From: Nocardia acididurans | GTDB taxonomy: Bacteria > Actinomycetota > Actinomycetes > Mycobacteriales > Mycobacteriaceae | NCBI RefSeq assembly: GCF_016741815.1 | Contig: NZ_JAERRJ010000002.1 | Span: 1-64,000 of the forward strand | Reading direction: 5' to 3' | DNA length: 64,000 nt | Shown: one piece after another, positions 41,530-50,237 of the stretch | Layout of the letters: every line of letters starts with the position of its first letter | Position numbering within the stretch: position 1 is the first letter of the stretch | Position numbers and translations under genes: made by a program | The notes under the pieces: model-generated | Databases searched by the model: none | Seen by the model: only the letters and a program-made list of their open reading frames with translations | Told to the model about the DNA's origin: nothing

Positions 41530-42580
41530 CGGCCCGCACCCTCGGATCCAGTAGGGCGCAGGCGATATCGGCCAGCAGCGACCCGAGCAGCACCGCGCCG
41601 GTGGCACCCACGGTGAGCAGGGCGAGCAGCGGCATATCCAGATCCGTCGCCGATTTCACGAACGCGCCCGCGATGCCGGGCCAGGAGAAGATCTCCTCCA
41701 CCAGTACCGCGCCCACCACGATCTCGGGCAGGCGCACCCCGAGGATCGTGACGAACGGGCCGAGCGAGACCGGAACGATGTGCCGTCGAACAATTTTCGC
41801 GGTGTCGATGCCGCGCGCCGCCGCACCGGCGACGAAGTCCTCACCCCGGTTGTCCGACACCGATTCCCGCACCGCCAGCAGCAACCAGGGCAGCTGGGAC
41901 ACCGCCAGCACCGTCACCGGAAGCACCAGGTGTTCGAGCACCTGGACGAGATCCGGGTCGGCTCCGGCGTCGGATGCGCCCGCGGGCGGCAGCCAGCCCA
42001 GTCCGACCGCGAAGATGCCGATGGCGGCCAGCGACAGCACGAACGGCGGAAGCCCTTGAATGGCAACGCAGACGGCGGCGACGGCACGGTCGAGCAGTCC
42101 GCCGCGATGCATGCCCGCCCAGACGCCCACGGTGAGAGCGATCAGAACGGCCAGGGTCATACCCACGCCCACCAGCAGCATGGTCCACGGCAGTCGTTCG
42201 GCCAGCACCTGGCTCACCGGTTGCGCGTAGCTGCGGGAGCTGCCGAGGTCGCCGGAGGCCAAGGCGTGCAACCAGTTTCCGTACAACCGGTACCAGGGCG
42301 CGTCGAGGCCGAGTTCGGCCGCGATGACCGCGCGATCGGCCCGGCTGGTGGTCACGTACCTGTCACCGAGATAGCCGACCAGCGGATCGAACGGCGAGAC
42401 CGCGGCCGCGGCGAACAGCCCCAGCGATACCAGCGCCAGCACCGGCGGCACGGCCAGCAGCCGCCGACCGGCCATGCGGCCCAGACCTCGGTCACGAAAC
42501 CGGCTGCGCCGCACCATTTCCGGGCCGGGTGGGACCACGGCGGAGGCGGTTACCGAGTCCACGTCTGCAGTGACCACCAC
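41522..42580 (-). CDS. ABC transporter permease (DppB/NikB-like)
   Basis: A permease of about 352 residues with the DppB outline: an N-terminal helix, a long periplasmic segment with ELGLDAPWYRLYGNWLHALASGDLGSS, then an EAA loop (DFVAGAAARGIDTAKIVRRHIVPVS). The start is uncertain. The GTG at 42580 has a GGGGA site and overlaps the end of the binding-protein gene. An ATG at 42517 would shorten the N-terminus by 21 residues and is also reasonable. Confidence 0.9.
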   Translation of the reverse strand: MVVTADVDSVTASAVVPPGPEMVRRSRFRDRGLGRMAGRRLLAVPPVLALVSLGLFAAAAVSPFDPLVGYLGDRYVTTSRADRAVIAAELGLDAPWYRLYGNWLHALASGDLGSSRSYAQPVSQVLAERLPWTMLLVGVGMTLAVLIALTVGVWAGMHRGGLLDRAVAAVCVAIQGLPPFVLSLAAIGIFAVGLGWLPPAGASDAGADPDLVQVLEHLVLPVTVLAVSQLPWLLLAVRESVSDNRGEDFVAGAAARGIDTAKIVRRHIVPVSLGPFVTILGVRLPEIVVGAVLVEEIFSWPGIAGAFVKSATDLDMPLLALLTVGATGAVLLGSLLADIACALLDPRVRADG

Positions 42581-44151
42581 GGTCCCCAGGTCACGCCGTG
42601 CGCATGCGGCTCCAGCACCGGGCCGGACATCGTCCATCCGGAATCCTTCGCGACATAGGTGTGGTCGAGGAACACCAGGAACACATACCCGGGATCGCCG
42701 ATGTAGGCGGTTTGCACCTCGCGGTAGGCGGCGGCCCGTTCGGCTGGATCGGTGCTGCGCCGCGCCTTGTCCAGCAGTGCGTCGAAGGCCGGATTGGCGT
42801 GGCGGCTGGCATTGTCGTAGACGCTGCCCACCTCCGGCCGCAGGTAGGAGGAGTGCAATGTCTTGTACGCCTGTGTATCCGGGTCGTACGGCTCGTCACC
42901 GCCGCCCAGCAGGATCCCGTCGCGCTCCACCCGCGGTTCGATCCGATCCCAGGACAGCGCTTCGAGATTCACCTCCACACCGACCTTGCGCGCGTCGGAG
43001 GCGAAGGCCTGTGCGATATCTCGGCGCAGGGTGTCCGAGGAGTTGTACATGATGGTGAAAGCCGCTCGGCGGCCGTCTTTCTCGCGGATCCCGTCGGAGC
43101 CGGCGCGCCATCCGGCCGCGTCCAGGATCGATCCGGCCAGTCCGCGATCGAAGGCGAACACCGCGTCCGGATTGTGCGCGGCCCCGTACACCTCCGGGAA
43201 CGGGGTGTAGGCCGCGCGCCCGTATCCGCCGAGCACATTGTCGATCATGGCTTTCCGGTCGACCGCGAGGTTGAGCGCACGCCGGATGGCCGGATCACCG
43301 GTGACCGGGTTGCCCGACGGCAGCGACACGCCACGCCAGTCGGCGGAGGTGTTCGACGACACCGTCATTCCGTCCCGTCCGGCGAAGGTGCCCGCCAGCA
43401 GCGGCGGCAGATTCGTGCCGTCGAGTTCCCCGGCGGCCATCCGCTGCGCGCGGGTGTTGTCATCGGGGACGTACAGCAGGGTCAGCTTCTTGACCTGCGG
43501 CACCGGCCCCCAATAGTTTTCGTTCGCTTCGAACACGGCCCGATCCGGCGACAGCGCGGTCAGCCGGTACGGCCCGGTGCCGATCGGCTCGGTGTTGAGC
43601 GTCGATTCCGCGGCGGGGCCGGGGGTGGCCACCGCCTCGGACGGCACGATGCCGATGAGCAGTTTGGTCGGGAAGGCGGCGTAGGGGTAGCGCAGCGTGA
43701 ACCGCGCGGTCGCCGGATCCACCGCCTCCACCCGATCGATCATCTCGAACGACGACCGCGCCTCCGAGGCCGAGGCCGGATCCAGAATCGCCCGGTAGGT
43801 GGCCACCACATCCGCGGCGTCGAAAGCCGAACCGTCGGTGAATGTCACGCCCTGCCGCAGCGGAACGGTCCAGGTCGTCGCGGTCGGGTCGGCGGTGGGC
43901 AGTGCGGTGGCGAGCGCGGGTTCGAAGGTGGGCAGGCCGGTGCCGCCGCCGAGGCGCAGCAGCCCGTCGTACATCTTCGCCTCACCGGCGGCCCCGTAGC
44001 CCGCGATCGGGTTGTAGCCGCCGAGTTCGTGACCGTCGGCGAGGACGAGCGAATTCCCGTCGGCCGGCGTGGGCGTTCCGCACGCCGACACGGTCGCCGC
44101 GAGTACCGACAGCACGCCGAGCACGCGCAACGTCCCGGGTCCTACCCTCAT
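42550..44151 (-). CDS. Substrate-binding lipoprotein of a peptide/nickel-type ABC importer (SBP family 5)
   Basis: A 533-residue extracellular solute-binding protein. A lipoprotein signal ends in the lipobox LAATVSAC (Cys at about 24). The SBP_bac_5 core shows TWTVPLRQGVTFTDGSAFDAADV and IGTGPYRLTAL. Family 5 proteins bind oligopeptides, nickel complexes or opines, and the ligand cannot be told from sequence. It heads a five-gene operon divergent from an ArsR regulator with possible nickel-type ligands, so metal-complex uptake is plausible. A GGAAGGG site lies 8 bases before the ATG. Confidence 0.93.
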   Translation of the reverse strand: MRVGPGTLRVLGVLSVLAATVSACGTPTPADGNSLVLADGHELGGYNPIAGYGAAGEAKMYDGLLRLGGGTGLPTFEPALATALPTADPTATTWTVPLRQGVTFTDGSAFDAADVVATYRAILDPASASEARSSFEMIDRVEAVDPATARFTLRYPYAAFPTKLLIGIVPSEAVATPGPAAESTLNTEPIGTGPYRLTALSPDRAVFEANENYWGPVPQVKKLTLLYVPDDNTRAQRMAAGELDGTNLPPLLAGTFAGRDGMTVSSNTSADWRGVSLPSGNPVTGDPAIRRALNLAVDRKAMIDNVLGGYGRAAYTPFPEVYGAAHNPDAVFAFDRGLAGSILDAAGWRAGSDGIREKDGRRAAFTIMYNSSDTLRRDIAQAFASDARKVGVEVNLEALSWDRIEPRVERDGILLGGGDEPYDPDTQAYKTLHSSYLRPEVGSVYDNASRHANPAFDALLDKARRSTDPAERAAAYREVQTAYIGDPGYVFLVFLDHTYVAKDSGWTMSGPVLEPHAHGVTWGPWWSLQTWTR

Positions 44152-44172
44152 CCGACACCCTTCCATCAGTTC

Positions 44173-44192
44173 ATCTGTTCAGACGGACAGAT
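44173..44192. promoter_or_regulatory. Inverted repeat, candidate ArsR operator
   Basis: Perfect arms ATCTGT (44173-44178) and ACAGAT (44187-44192) with an 8-nt spacer lie between the divergent importer operon and the ArsR gene, 21 bases upstream of the binding-protein ATG. ArsR proteins bind such sites to repress metal-linked operons. Confidence 0.6.
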
Positions 44193-44233
44193 AATAAGGG
44201 CACGGTGGCCGACGGACTACGCTGAGCACCATC

Positions 44234-44569
44234 ATGGGAGAACCGCAGTCCTTGCAGGGATCGCCGGCCGAGCGTGGACGGCACGCGATCCAGGATGTCG
44301 ACATCCACGCGTGGTCGCGCCGCTTCGGCCTGCTCGCCGACCCCAACCGGCTCGAGATCCTGCTGTGCCTGCACCGCTCCCCCGGCATCAGCGTGCGGGA
44401 ACTCGCCGAGGCCACCGGGCGCAGCGAGAACGCCGTCTCGCAGGCGCTGCGCATTCTGCGGCACGAGAACTGCATCATGTCCGAACGGATCGGGCGCTCG
44501 GTGGTGAACCGGCTCGACGACGCGGTGATCCACGAGATCCTGCACAATATCGGCGCCGAACACGGTTGA
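44234..44569 (+). CDS. ArsR/SmtB-family regulator, possible nickel/cobalt sensor
   Basis: A 111-residue winged-helix repressor. The HTH region is RFGLLADPNRLEILLCLHRSPGISVRELAEATG then SENAVSQALRILR. It lacks the CxC motif of arsenic or cadmium sensors, but its last helix is His/Asp-rich (LDDAVIHEILHNIGAEHG), similar to the C-terminal site of NmtR/KmtR nickel-cobalt sensors. A palindrome lies in the promoter it shares with the divergent ABC importer, which it probably represses. Metal identity is inferred. Confidence 0.88.
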   Translation: MGEPQSLQGSPAERGRHAIQDVDIHAWSRRFGLLADPNRLEILLCLHRSPGISVRELAEATGRSENAVSQALRILRHENCIMSERIGRSVVNRLDDAVIHEILHNIGAEHG

Positions 44570-44660
44570 CACCCAAGACCATTGGCCCGTGAGAGGTTGC
44601 TAACCTGGTCGTTACCGGGCGTGACGGCCGGGAAACCGCGAATTCATAGCGTATACCGGC

Positions 44661-45371
44661 ATGTCGACACCATCGAGTGCACAGACGGAAACCACCGGAC
44701 GACACCTGCGCGACACGGTGTACGCGACCCTGCGCGACGAATTGGTCAACGGCCGCATCAAATTCAGTCAGCGTCTCACCGAGCCGAAGGTCTCGGCGCG
44801 GTTCGGGATCTCCCGGACCCCGGCGCGCGAGGCCCTCGCCATGCTGTGCGCGGACGGGCTGCTGCAGCGCGAGGAGGTCGGATTCACCCCGGTGCGGCCC
44901 AGCATCCCCAAGGTTCGCGACCTCTACGAGTTGCGAATAGCGTTGGAGCTGGCCGGTATTCAGCGCGCCATCACCAATCCGGAAGTGGTGCACGACCACG
45001 AGCTGCTGCGGCTGGAACGCGAACGCTGGCTGGCGCTACAGGCCGACCCGCCCGCCCAGGAACCCGGATTCGTGGCCGTGGACGAGGAATTCCATGTGGC
45101 CCTGCTCTCCTCGGCGGGCAATGGCGAACTGGTGCGCGCGCTGGTGGCGGTGAACGCCCGCATCCGGCACGTCCGGATGTACGACTTCATGGTCAACAAC
45201 CGCATCGAGGTGACCATCGCCGAACACCTCGCCATCCTGGATGCCGTTCTCGCAGACCAACTCCCCCACGCCCACGAACTGCTCCGCCTGCACATCGGCG
45301 AATCCCTGGACGTCGTGCTGGAGCGGGTCACCCGCGCCATCGTCGCCATGTCCATGGCCACCGAGGACTAG
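44661..45371 (+). CDS. GntR-family regulator (FCD subfamily)
   Basis: A 236-residue regulator. The winged HTH (LRDTVYATLRDELVNGRIKFSQRLTEPKVSARFG, then SRTPAREALAML) is followed by an FCD effector domain, with metal-site residues in DEEFHVALLSSAGN, EHLAILDAVL and a later LRLHIGES. FCD regulators respond to organic acids or amino acids. It may regulate the downstream flavin amine oxidase gene, but no operator is obvious. Confidence 0.92.
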   Translation: MSTPSSAQTETTGRHLRDTVYATLRDELVNGRIKFSQRLTEPKVSARFGISRTPAREALAMLCADGLLQREEVGFTPVRPSIPKVRDLYELRIALELAGIQRAITNPEVVHDHELLRLERERWLALQADPPAQEPGFVAVDEEFHVALLSSAGNGELVRALVAVNARIRHVRMYDFMVNNRIEVTIAEHLAILDAVLADQLPHAHELLRLHIGESLDVVLERVTRAIVAMSMATED

Positions 45372-45590
45372 CGGCGGCCGGCAGCTCGACACGATCCTGA
45401 TCGCCCACCGCGGCGAGATCGCAGCCCGCACCGCCGTCGGGTGGCTCAGTGGTGGCGACGCTCCGACGCTGGGCGACTCGCCCGCGCCAGCGGGGAGCTG
45501 ACCCGAGTTCGGCATGCGCACGGTGGTTTTCCGGTACGTTCGGCCGCCGTTGACCAGACGGGCGCACCGCCCGGGGCGAGAGGATCGGGA

Positions 45591-47354
45591 ATGTCGGAAG
45601 GCGGGGTTTCCCGGCGCCGTCTGCTGACCGCGGCGGTGACGGCGGGCGCGTTCGCCTCCGGCGCGCTGGCCACCACGGCCGGCAGCAGTACGCGGACCGG
45701 CGGGGACAGCGTCTCCCAGGAACGCAGCGAAGCGCTGGCGCGGGAACTGCTCGGGGTCGGTGCGGATGGCGGCGATCTCACGCTGACCTATCTGAAGACG
45801 CTGGTCGACACCGGGTTACCCGCTGCTCGGGAACCCCGGCGCATCATCGTGGTCGGGGCCGGGCCCGCCGGTCTGAGTGCGGCGACCCTGCTGGCCGAGG
45901 CCGGGCATCGGGTCACCGTGCTGGAGGCCAACGGCAATCGCACCGGCGGACGGGTGAAGACCTTTCGCGGGGTGTTCTCCGATCCCGCGCTCTACGCCGA
46001 GGCGGGGGCGATGCGGCTGTCCAGTGCCCATCCGATGGCCTTGGCGCTGGCCGACAAGCTCGGGGTGCGACGGCGGCCGTTCTACAACTCCGATGTGCTT
46101 CCGGAGACGGTCACGCCCGCGACTCCGGCGGTGTTCTACCGATCGTTCACCGGCGAGGAATGGTCCAACGGCCCCGCATCGCGGTATGTGCATCCGCCCG
46201 CGGCCGGCCGGAGCCTGATCACAGTCAACGGAAAGACCGTCACCCGAGCCGAATACGCCGCGAACCCGGCCGCGGTGCACGCGGGCTTCGGGTGCGCGCT
46301 CGACGAATCCGGCGGCAGCACACTCGACGCCGTGCTGCGAGCGTGCGCCCCCGGCACCGATCAGCCGATCGAACGCCAGGTCGAGTCATGGTCGAAACTG
46401 CTGGAAACCTACGAAAACCATTCCCTGCGTGGATTTCTCCAGGAGCAGGGCTGGACCCGCCGGCAGTTGGACGCGGTCGGTACCCTGGAGAATCTCACCT
46501 CGCGCCTACGGCACAGCATCGTCTTCCCCCTCGTCGACCACTCACTGATCCCGCGCCAGGCCACCTACTGGGAACTCGAGGGCGGCATGGCCACCCTCAC
46601 CGACGCACTGACCCGACAGCTCGGATCAGCGATCCTGCTGGGCAAGCGGATGACCCGCCTGGAGCAGACCGACCACAGTGTCCGCGTCTGGACCACCGCC
46701 GAATCCGGCGACGAACACTCCGACGGCCATCCCGTCGACCCCGTCGAATCCTTCGACGCCGACTACGCCCTTCTCGCCATCCCCCTGACCGCGATGCGAT
46801 TCTGCACCTTCGACCCGCCCCTGTCCTACGACAAACGCCGAGCCGTCATCGAGTTCCACCACGACGCGGCCACAAAAGTATTGCTGGAGTTCAAGACTCG
46901 CTTCTGGGAGCAGGGCCCCACCGGATTCCGCGGCGGCAGCTGCCTCACCGACTCCCCCAGCCGCAGCATCCGCTTCCCCTCCCACGTGGAAGGCTCCGAC
47001 GGCGGCGTGGTCCTCGCCTCGTACACCCTCGCCGACGACGCCCTGCGCTGGGACTCCCTCACCGACAGCGAACGAATCCACTTCGCCCTCACCGGCATGC
47101 GCGACCTCTTCGGCCCCCGCGTGGACACCGAATTCACCGGCACCGGCCGCTCCCAGAGCTGGCTCCGCAACCGCTACGCCCTCGGCGAAGCCGCCTTCCC
47201 CACCCCCGGCCAACTCCACGAACACCACCACGCCACCCGAACCCCGGAGGGCCGCATCCACTTCGCCGGCGACCACACCAGCCTCAACACCGCCTGGATA
47301 GAAGGCGCACTGGAAAGCGGAGTCCGCTCAGCCCTCGAAATACACCACCGCTGA
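45591..47354 (+). CDS. Tat-exported flavin monoamine/L-amino-acid oxidase
   Basis: A 587-residue flavoenzyme. The N-terminus has a twin-arginine signal (SRRRLLTAAVTAGAFASGALA). The FAD motif is RRIIVVGAGPAGLSAATLLAEAG with VTVLEANGNRTGGRVKTF. The C-terminal FAD segment RIHFAGDHTSLNTAWIEGALESG is typical of L-amino-acid oxidases. It would deaminate an amine or amino acid outside the membrane, giving hydrogen peroxide. The ATG at 45591 has GAGAGGA upstream. The 219-base gap before it holds no gene that I can see. Confidence 0.92.
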   Translation: MSEGGVSRRRLLTAAVTAGAFASGALATTAGSSTRTGGDSVSQERSEALARELLGVGADGGDLTLTYLKTLVDTGLPAAREPRRIIVVGAGPAGLSAATLLAEAGHRVTVLEANGNRTGGRVKTFRGVFSDPALYAEAGAMRLSSAHPMALALADKLGVRRRPFYNSDVLPETVTPATPAVFYRSFTGEEWSNGPASRYVHPPAAGRSLITVNGKTVTRAEYAANPAAVHAGFGCALDESGGSTLDAVLRACAPGTDQPIERQVESWSKLLETYENHSLRGFLQEQGWTRRQLDAVGTLENLTSRLRHSIVFPLVDHSLIPRQATYWELEGGMATLTDALTRQLGSAILLGKRMTRLEQTDHSVRVWTTAESGDEHSDGHPVDPVESFDADYALLAIPLTAMRFCTFDPPLSYDKRRAVIEFHHDAATKVLLEFKTRFWEQGPTGFRGGSCLTDSPSRSIRFPSHVEGSDGGVVLASYTLADDALRWDSLTDSERIHFALTGMRDLFGPRVDTEFTGTGRSQSWLRNRYALGEAAFPTPGQLHEHHHATRTPEGRIHFAGDHTSLNTAWIEGALESGVRSALEIHHR

Positions 47355-47482
47355 ACCGATTCGGCGCTCCCCTCCCGGTCGGCAAACTCCGCCCGGTACA
47401 CCGGGAACGGCGGCAGCAGATCACCGCCGCCGAGCTCGCGACCGCGAAAACCCCGCGACGGGAGCAATCGCCCCTGGCGATA

Positions 47483-48250
47483 ATGACCGGCGTGAACGAA
47501 GTTCAGGTCGTCGCCGCCCACCAGGAGCGCGCGACCCTGCGCGTCGGCGACATGTTCCTGAAGGTCGACGCCGATCAGGTGAGAGCCGATATCGAGGTCG
47601 CGGCAATGACTTCGGCGCCCATCCCGACGCCGCGAATCCTCTGGCGAAATCCTCCGGTCCTCGCGCTGGGAGCCCTTCCCGGCGCTCCCCTGGGCTGTCT
47701 CGGCCAACCGTCCACCGCATCCCGCGCGGCGTGGACCGCGGCGGGTGCCACCGTGCGCACCCTGCACGATGCCCCGCTCCCGCCCGCCCCCGGCCGCAGT
47801 CCGGAACAAACCGCCGCCCTGCTCGACAGCGAGTGCGCCTGGATTCTCGAGCGCGAAATCCTCCCGGCCGAACTTGTCGCCCGCAACCGCCGGATCGCCG
47901 AATCCGCCCTGCGCCCATGGAAACCCGTATTCATCCATGGGGACCTACACATCGAAAACGACACGGTCACCGGCGTCATCGACTGGTCCGAAGCCGCGTC
48001 CGGCGACGCGCACTTCGACCTGGCCACGCTCACTCTCGGTCACCGATCCCACCTCGAGGACGTTCTGAGCGGTTACGCCATTCCTGTCGATCGCACCAGA
48101 ATTCACGCCTGGTGGTCGCTGCGCAGTCTCCTCGGCATCCGCTGGCTGATCGAGCACGGCTTCGACCCCGCCACGCCGGGGTGTGAGGTCGACGTGCTGA
48201 AAGTTCAGGCGGGGTGGGGGGATTCGGGCCGGGGCGGGGTCAGGGGTTGA
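47483..48250 (+). CDS. Aminoglycoside/choline-kinase-type phosphotransferase
   Basis: A 255-residue APH-fold protein. The catalytic loop is FIHGDLHIENDTV (HGDxHxxN) followed by the metal-binding VIDWSEA. The N-terminal lobe is short but has a LKVD strand with a candidate ATP Lys. Members phosphorylate aminoglycosides, macrolides or small metabolites; resistance cannot be claimed from sequence. The start may be the ATG at 47483 or a GTG at 47492. Its 3' end overlaps the convergent SDR gene by 11 bases. Confidence 0.83.
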   Translation: MTGVNEVQVVAAHQERATLRVGDMFLKVDADQVRADIEVAAMTSAPIPTPRILWRNPPVLALGALPGAPLGCLGQPSTASRAAWTAAGATVRTLHDAPLPPAPGRSPEQTAALLDSECAWILEREILPAELVARNRRIAESALRPWKPVFIHGDLHIENDTVTGVIDWSEAASGDAHFDLATLTLGHRSHLEDVLSGYAIPVDRTRIHAWWSLRSLLGIRWLIEHGFDPATPGCEVDVLKVQAGWGDSGRGGVRG

Positions 48251-49058
48251 AGGTGTCCTGTTCGTAGGTTCGGCGGGATGCCTTGTCGCTGTGGGTGATC
48301 TGGTTGGGGACGAGGCGGGCCAGGAGGAGGTCTCGGGCGGATTGGGGGAGAAGGTCGACGAGGGGGGCTATGGCTACCAGGCGCGGGATGGGAACTTCGA
48401 AGCGGGGGTGTTGCAGGACTTCGAGGACGGCTCGGGCTACGTCGGCGGGTTGCAGGAGGCCGGTGGCGCCGGTGCTGGTGCCTCGGGCGAGTTCGGTGTC
48501 GACTACGCCGGGGAGGATGACCGAGATCTCGATGCCGGTGCCCTGGAGTTCGGTGCGGACGGCGCGGAGGTAGCCGAGGACGCCGTGTTTGGTGGCGGCG
48601 TAGGTGGCCTCGCCGGGAGGTGAGACCTTCGAGGCCGCGGAGGCGATGGTGATGATGTGGCCGGAGCCTCGGGCGCGCATGGCGGGGGTGACGAGTTGGG
48701 TGCCGCGGATCACGCCGTGGAGGTTCACCGCGAGTTGGCGGTGGATCGCTTCTTCCGGCTCGGCGTCGAAGCTGCCCACCCACATGACGCCCGCGTTGTT
48801 GATGAGGACGTCGATCGGGCCGAGTTCGGATTCGACCGACTCCAGGAAGGTCGTGAAGGAGGCGGTGTCGGTGACGTCGAGGGGGAAGGCCGCGACTTGG
48901 CCGGGCAGTTCGGAGGCTGTGCGGGCGGCGGCGGCCGCGTCGCGATCGCCGATGGCTACCCGGGCTCCGGCGCGGGCGAGGTGTTCGGCGATGGCGCGGC
49001 CGATGCCTGCCGCGCCGCCGGTGATGGCGACTACTCGTCCTGCTGTCGGCTTCTTCAT
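48240..49058 (-). CDS. Short-chain dehydrogenase/reductase
   Basis: A 272-residue classical SDR. The cofactor motif is TGGAAGIG, with NNAG, the catalytic Ser region IASAAS, and YAATK for Tyr and Lys. A C-terminal extension with LVAIAPLVDLLPQSARDLL is common in actinomycete SDRs acting on lipids or hydrophobic alcohols. It is divergent from an AraC-type regulator, which is a plausible controller. The substrate is not known. Confidence 0.93.
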   Translation of the reverse strand: MKKPTAGRVVAITGGAAGIGRAIAEHLARAGARVAIGDRDAAAAARTASELPGQVAAFPLDVTDTASFTTFLESVESELGPIDVLINNAGVMWVGSFDAEPEEAIHRQLAVNLHGVIRGTQLVTPAMRARGSGHIITIASAASKVSPPGEATYAATKHGVLGYLRAVRTELQGTGIEISVILPGVVDTELARGTSTGATGLLQPADVARAVLEVLQHPRFEVPIPRLVAIAPLVDLLPQSARDLLLARLVPNQITHSDKASRRTYEQDTFNP

Positions 49059-49169
49059 GGCGCTCCTGCGATCGGCGGTTCGCAGAAATGTATGCCGGGA
49101 AGGCGCGCGGGTGTGAGTTCCCGTGCGGACAGATCGTTAGGATATTCGGACAGGAGGTGGGTGCGCGCG

Positions 49170-50237
49170 ATGTTGCCGCTGGATTTGCGGCGCCCGCCGG
49201 CGAGTGCCCTGCTGCTGACGAATCTCGGAGCCGAGCACGGGGTGCCGGCCGAGGTGATGCTGCGGGATACGGGGCTCGCGTTCGAGGCGCTGAGCCAGCC
49301 ACAGACCTCCGTAACCGGCGCGCAGGAGATGCGGATCGTTCGCAATTTGATTGGCGCCGTGGCAGATTCGGCGACACTCGGGGTCGAGGCGGGAGCCCGC
49401 TACCACGTGACCACGCACGGGGTGTGGGGTCTGGCGCTGTCGAGCTGTCCGACCCTGCGGGCCGCCATCGAGGTCGGATTACGCTATGTGGACCTGACAT
49501 TCGCGTTCACCCGGATGTCGTTGGCGAGCGAGGGCGGACACACCCGGCTCTATCTGGACGCGGCGCATCTGCCCGCCGATCTGCGCCGCTTCTTCGTCGA
49601 ACGGGAGACGGCGTCCACCGCCAATCTGGCCCGCCAGATCACCTCGGTCCCGGCGCTGTGGGGGCGGGCGTCCTTCGCGCATTCCGCGCCGCCGACACTG
49701 GAGCCGTACCTGGCGTTCGGGCCGCCGCCCAACTTCGACGCCGAGGCGAACTTCATCGAATTCGATCCGGCGATCCTCGATCTGCCACTGCCGCAGGCGG
49801 ATCCGTACGCCGCCGCCAACTTCCAGGAGCAGTGCAGGCTGCTGCTCGAACAGTATCGCGCCCAGTCGGGATACGCGGGCCGGGTGCGGGAACTGCTCAC
49901 CGCCGAGCCGGGACGGCTACCCGATATCGAAACCGTCTCCGCCGCACTGCATATGAGTTCGCGAACCCTGCGCCGCCACCTCGAACAGGAGGGCACGTCC
50001 TACCGCCGCCTGCTCGACGAGGTGCGCGAGACCCTCGCCGAAGAACTGTTGACCGCGGGCGTTCTCAGCGTCGGCGAGGTCGGACGCCGCCTGGGATATA
50101 CGGATACGCCCAGCTTCACCGCCGCGTTCAAACGCTGGAAGGGCGGCATATCGCCGAGCGCCTACGCCCGGACCGCTACTCCCCCAGCACGCCCCGCGCC
50201 GCCAGCCAGCGCTCGGTCCGGTCCATCCCCGCGCTGA
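49170..50237 (+). CDS. AraC-family regulator (OruR-like, Arabinose_bd domain)
   Basis: A 355-residue regulator. The N-terminal ligand domain (ASALLLTNLGAEHGVPAEVMLRDTGL, then HGVWGLALSSCPTLRAAIEVGLRY) is of the Arabinose_bd type. The C-terminal double HTH (VSAALHMSSRTLRRHLEQEGTSYRRLLDEVRE and GYTDTPSFTAAFKRWKG) is a standard AraC domain. The ATG has AGGAGGTGG upstream. It is divergent from the SDR gene, its likely target. The 3' end overlaps the convergent epimerase gene by 62 bases. Confidence 0.92.
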   Translation: MLPLDLRRPPASALLLTNLGAEHGVPAEVMLRDTGLAFEALSQPQTSVTGAQEMRIVRNLIGAVADSATLGVEAGARYHVTTHGVWGLALSSCPTLRAAIEVGLRYVDLTFAFTRMSLASEGGHTRLYLDAAHLPADLRRFFVERETASTANLARQITSVPALWGRASFAHSAPPTLEPYLAFGPPPNFDAEANFIEFDPAILDLPLPQADPYAAANFQEQCRLLLEQYRAQSGYAGRVRELLTAEPGRLPDIETVSAALHMSSRTLRRHLEQEGTSYRRLLDEVRETLAEELLTAGVLSVGEVGRRLGYTDTPSFTAAFKRWKGGISPSAYARTATPPARPAPPASARSGPSPR

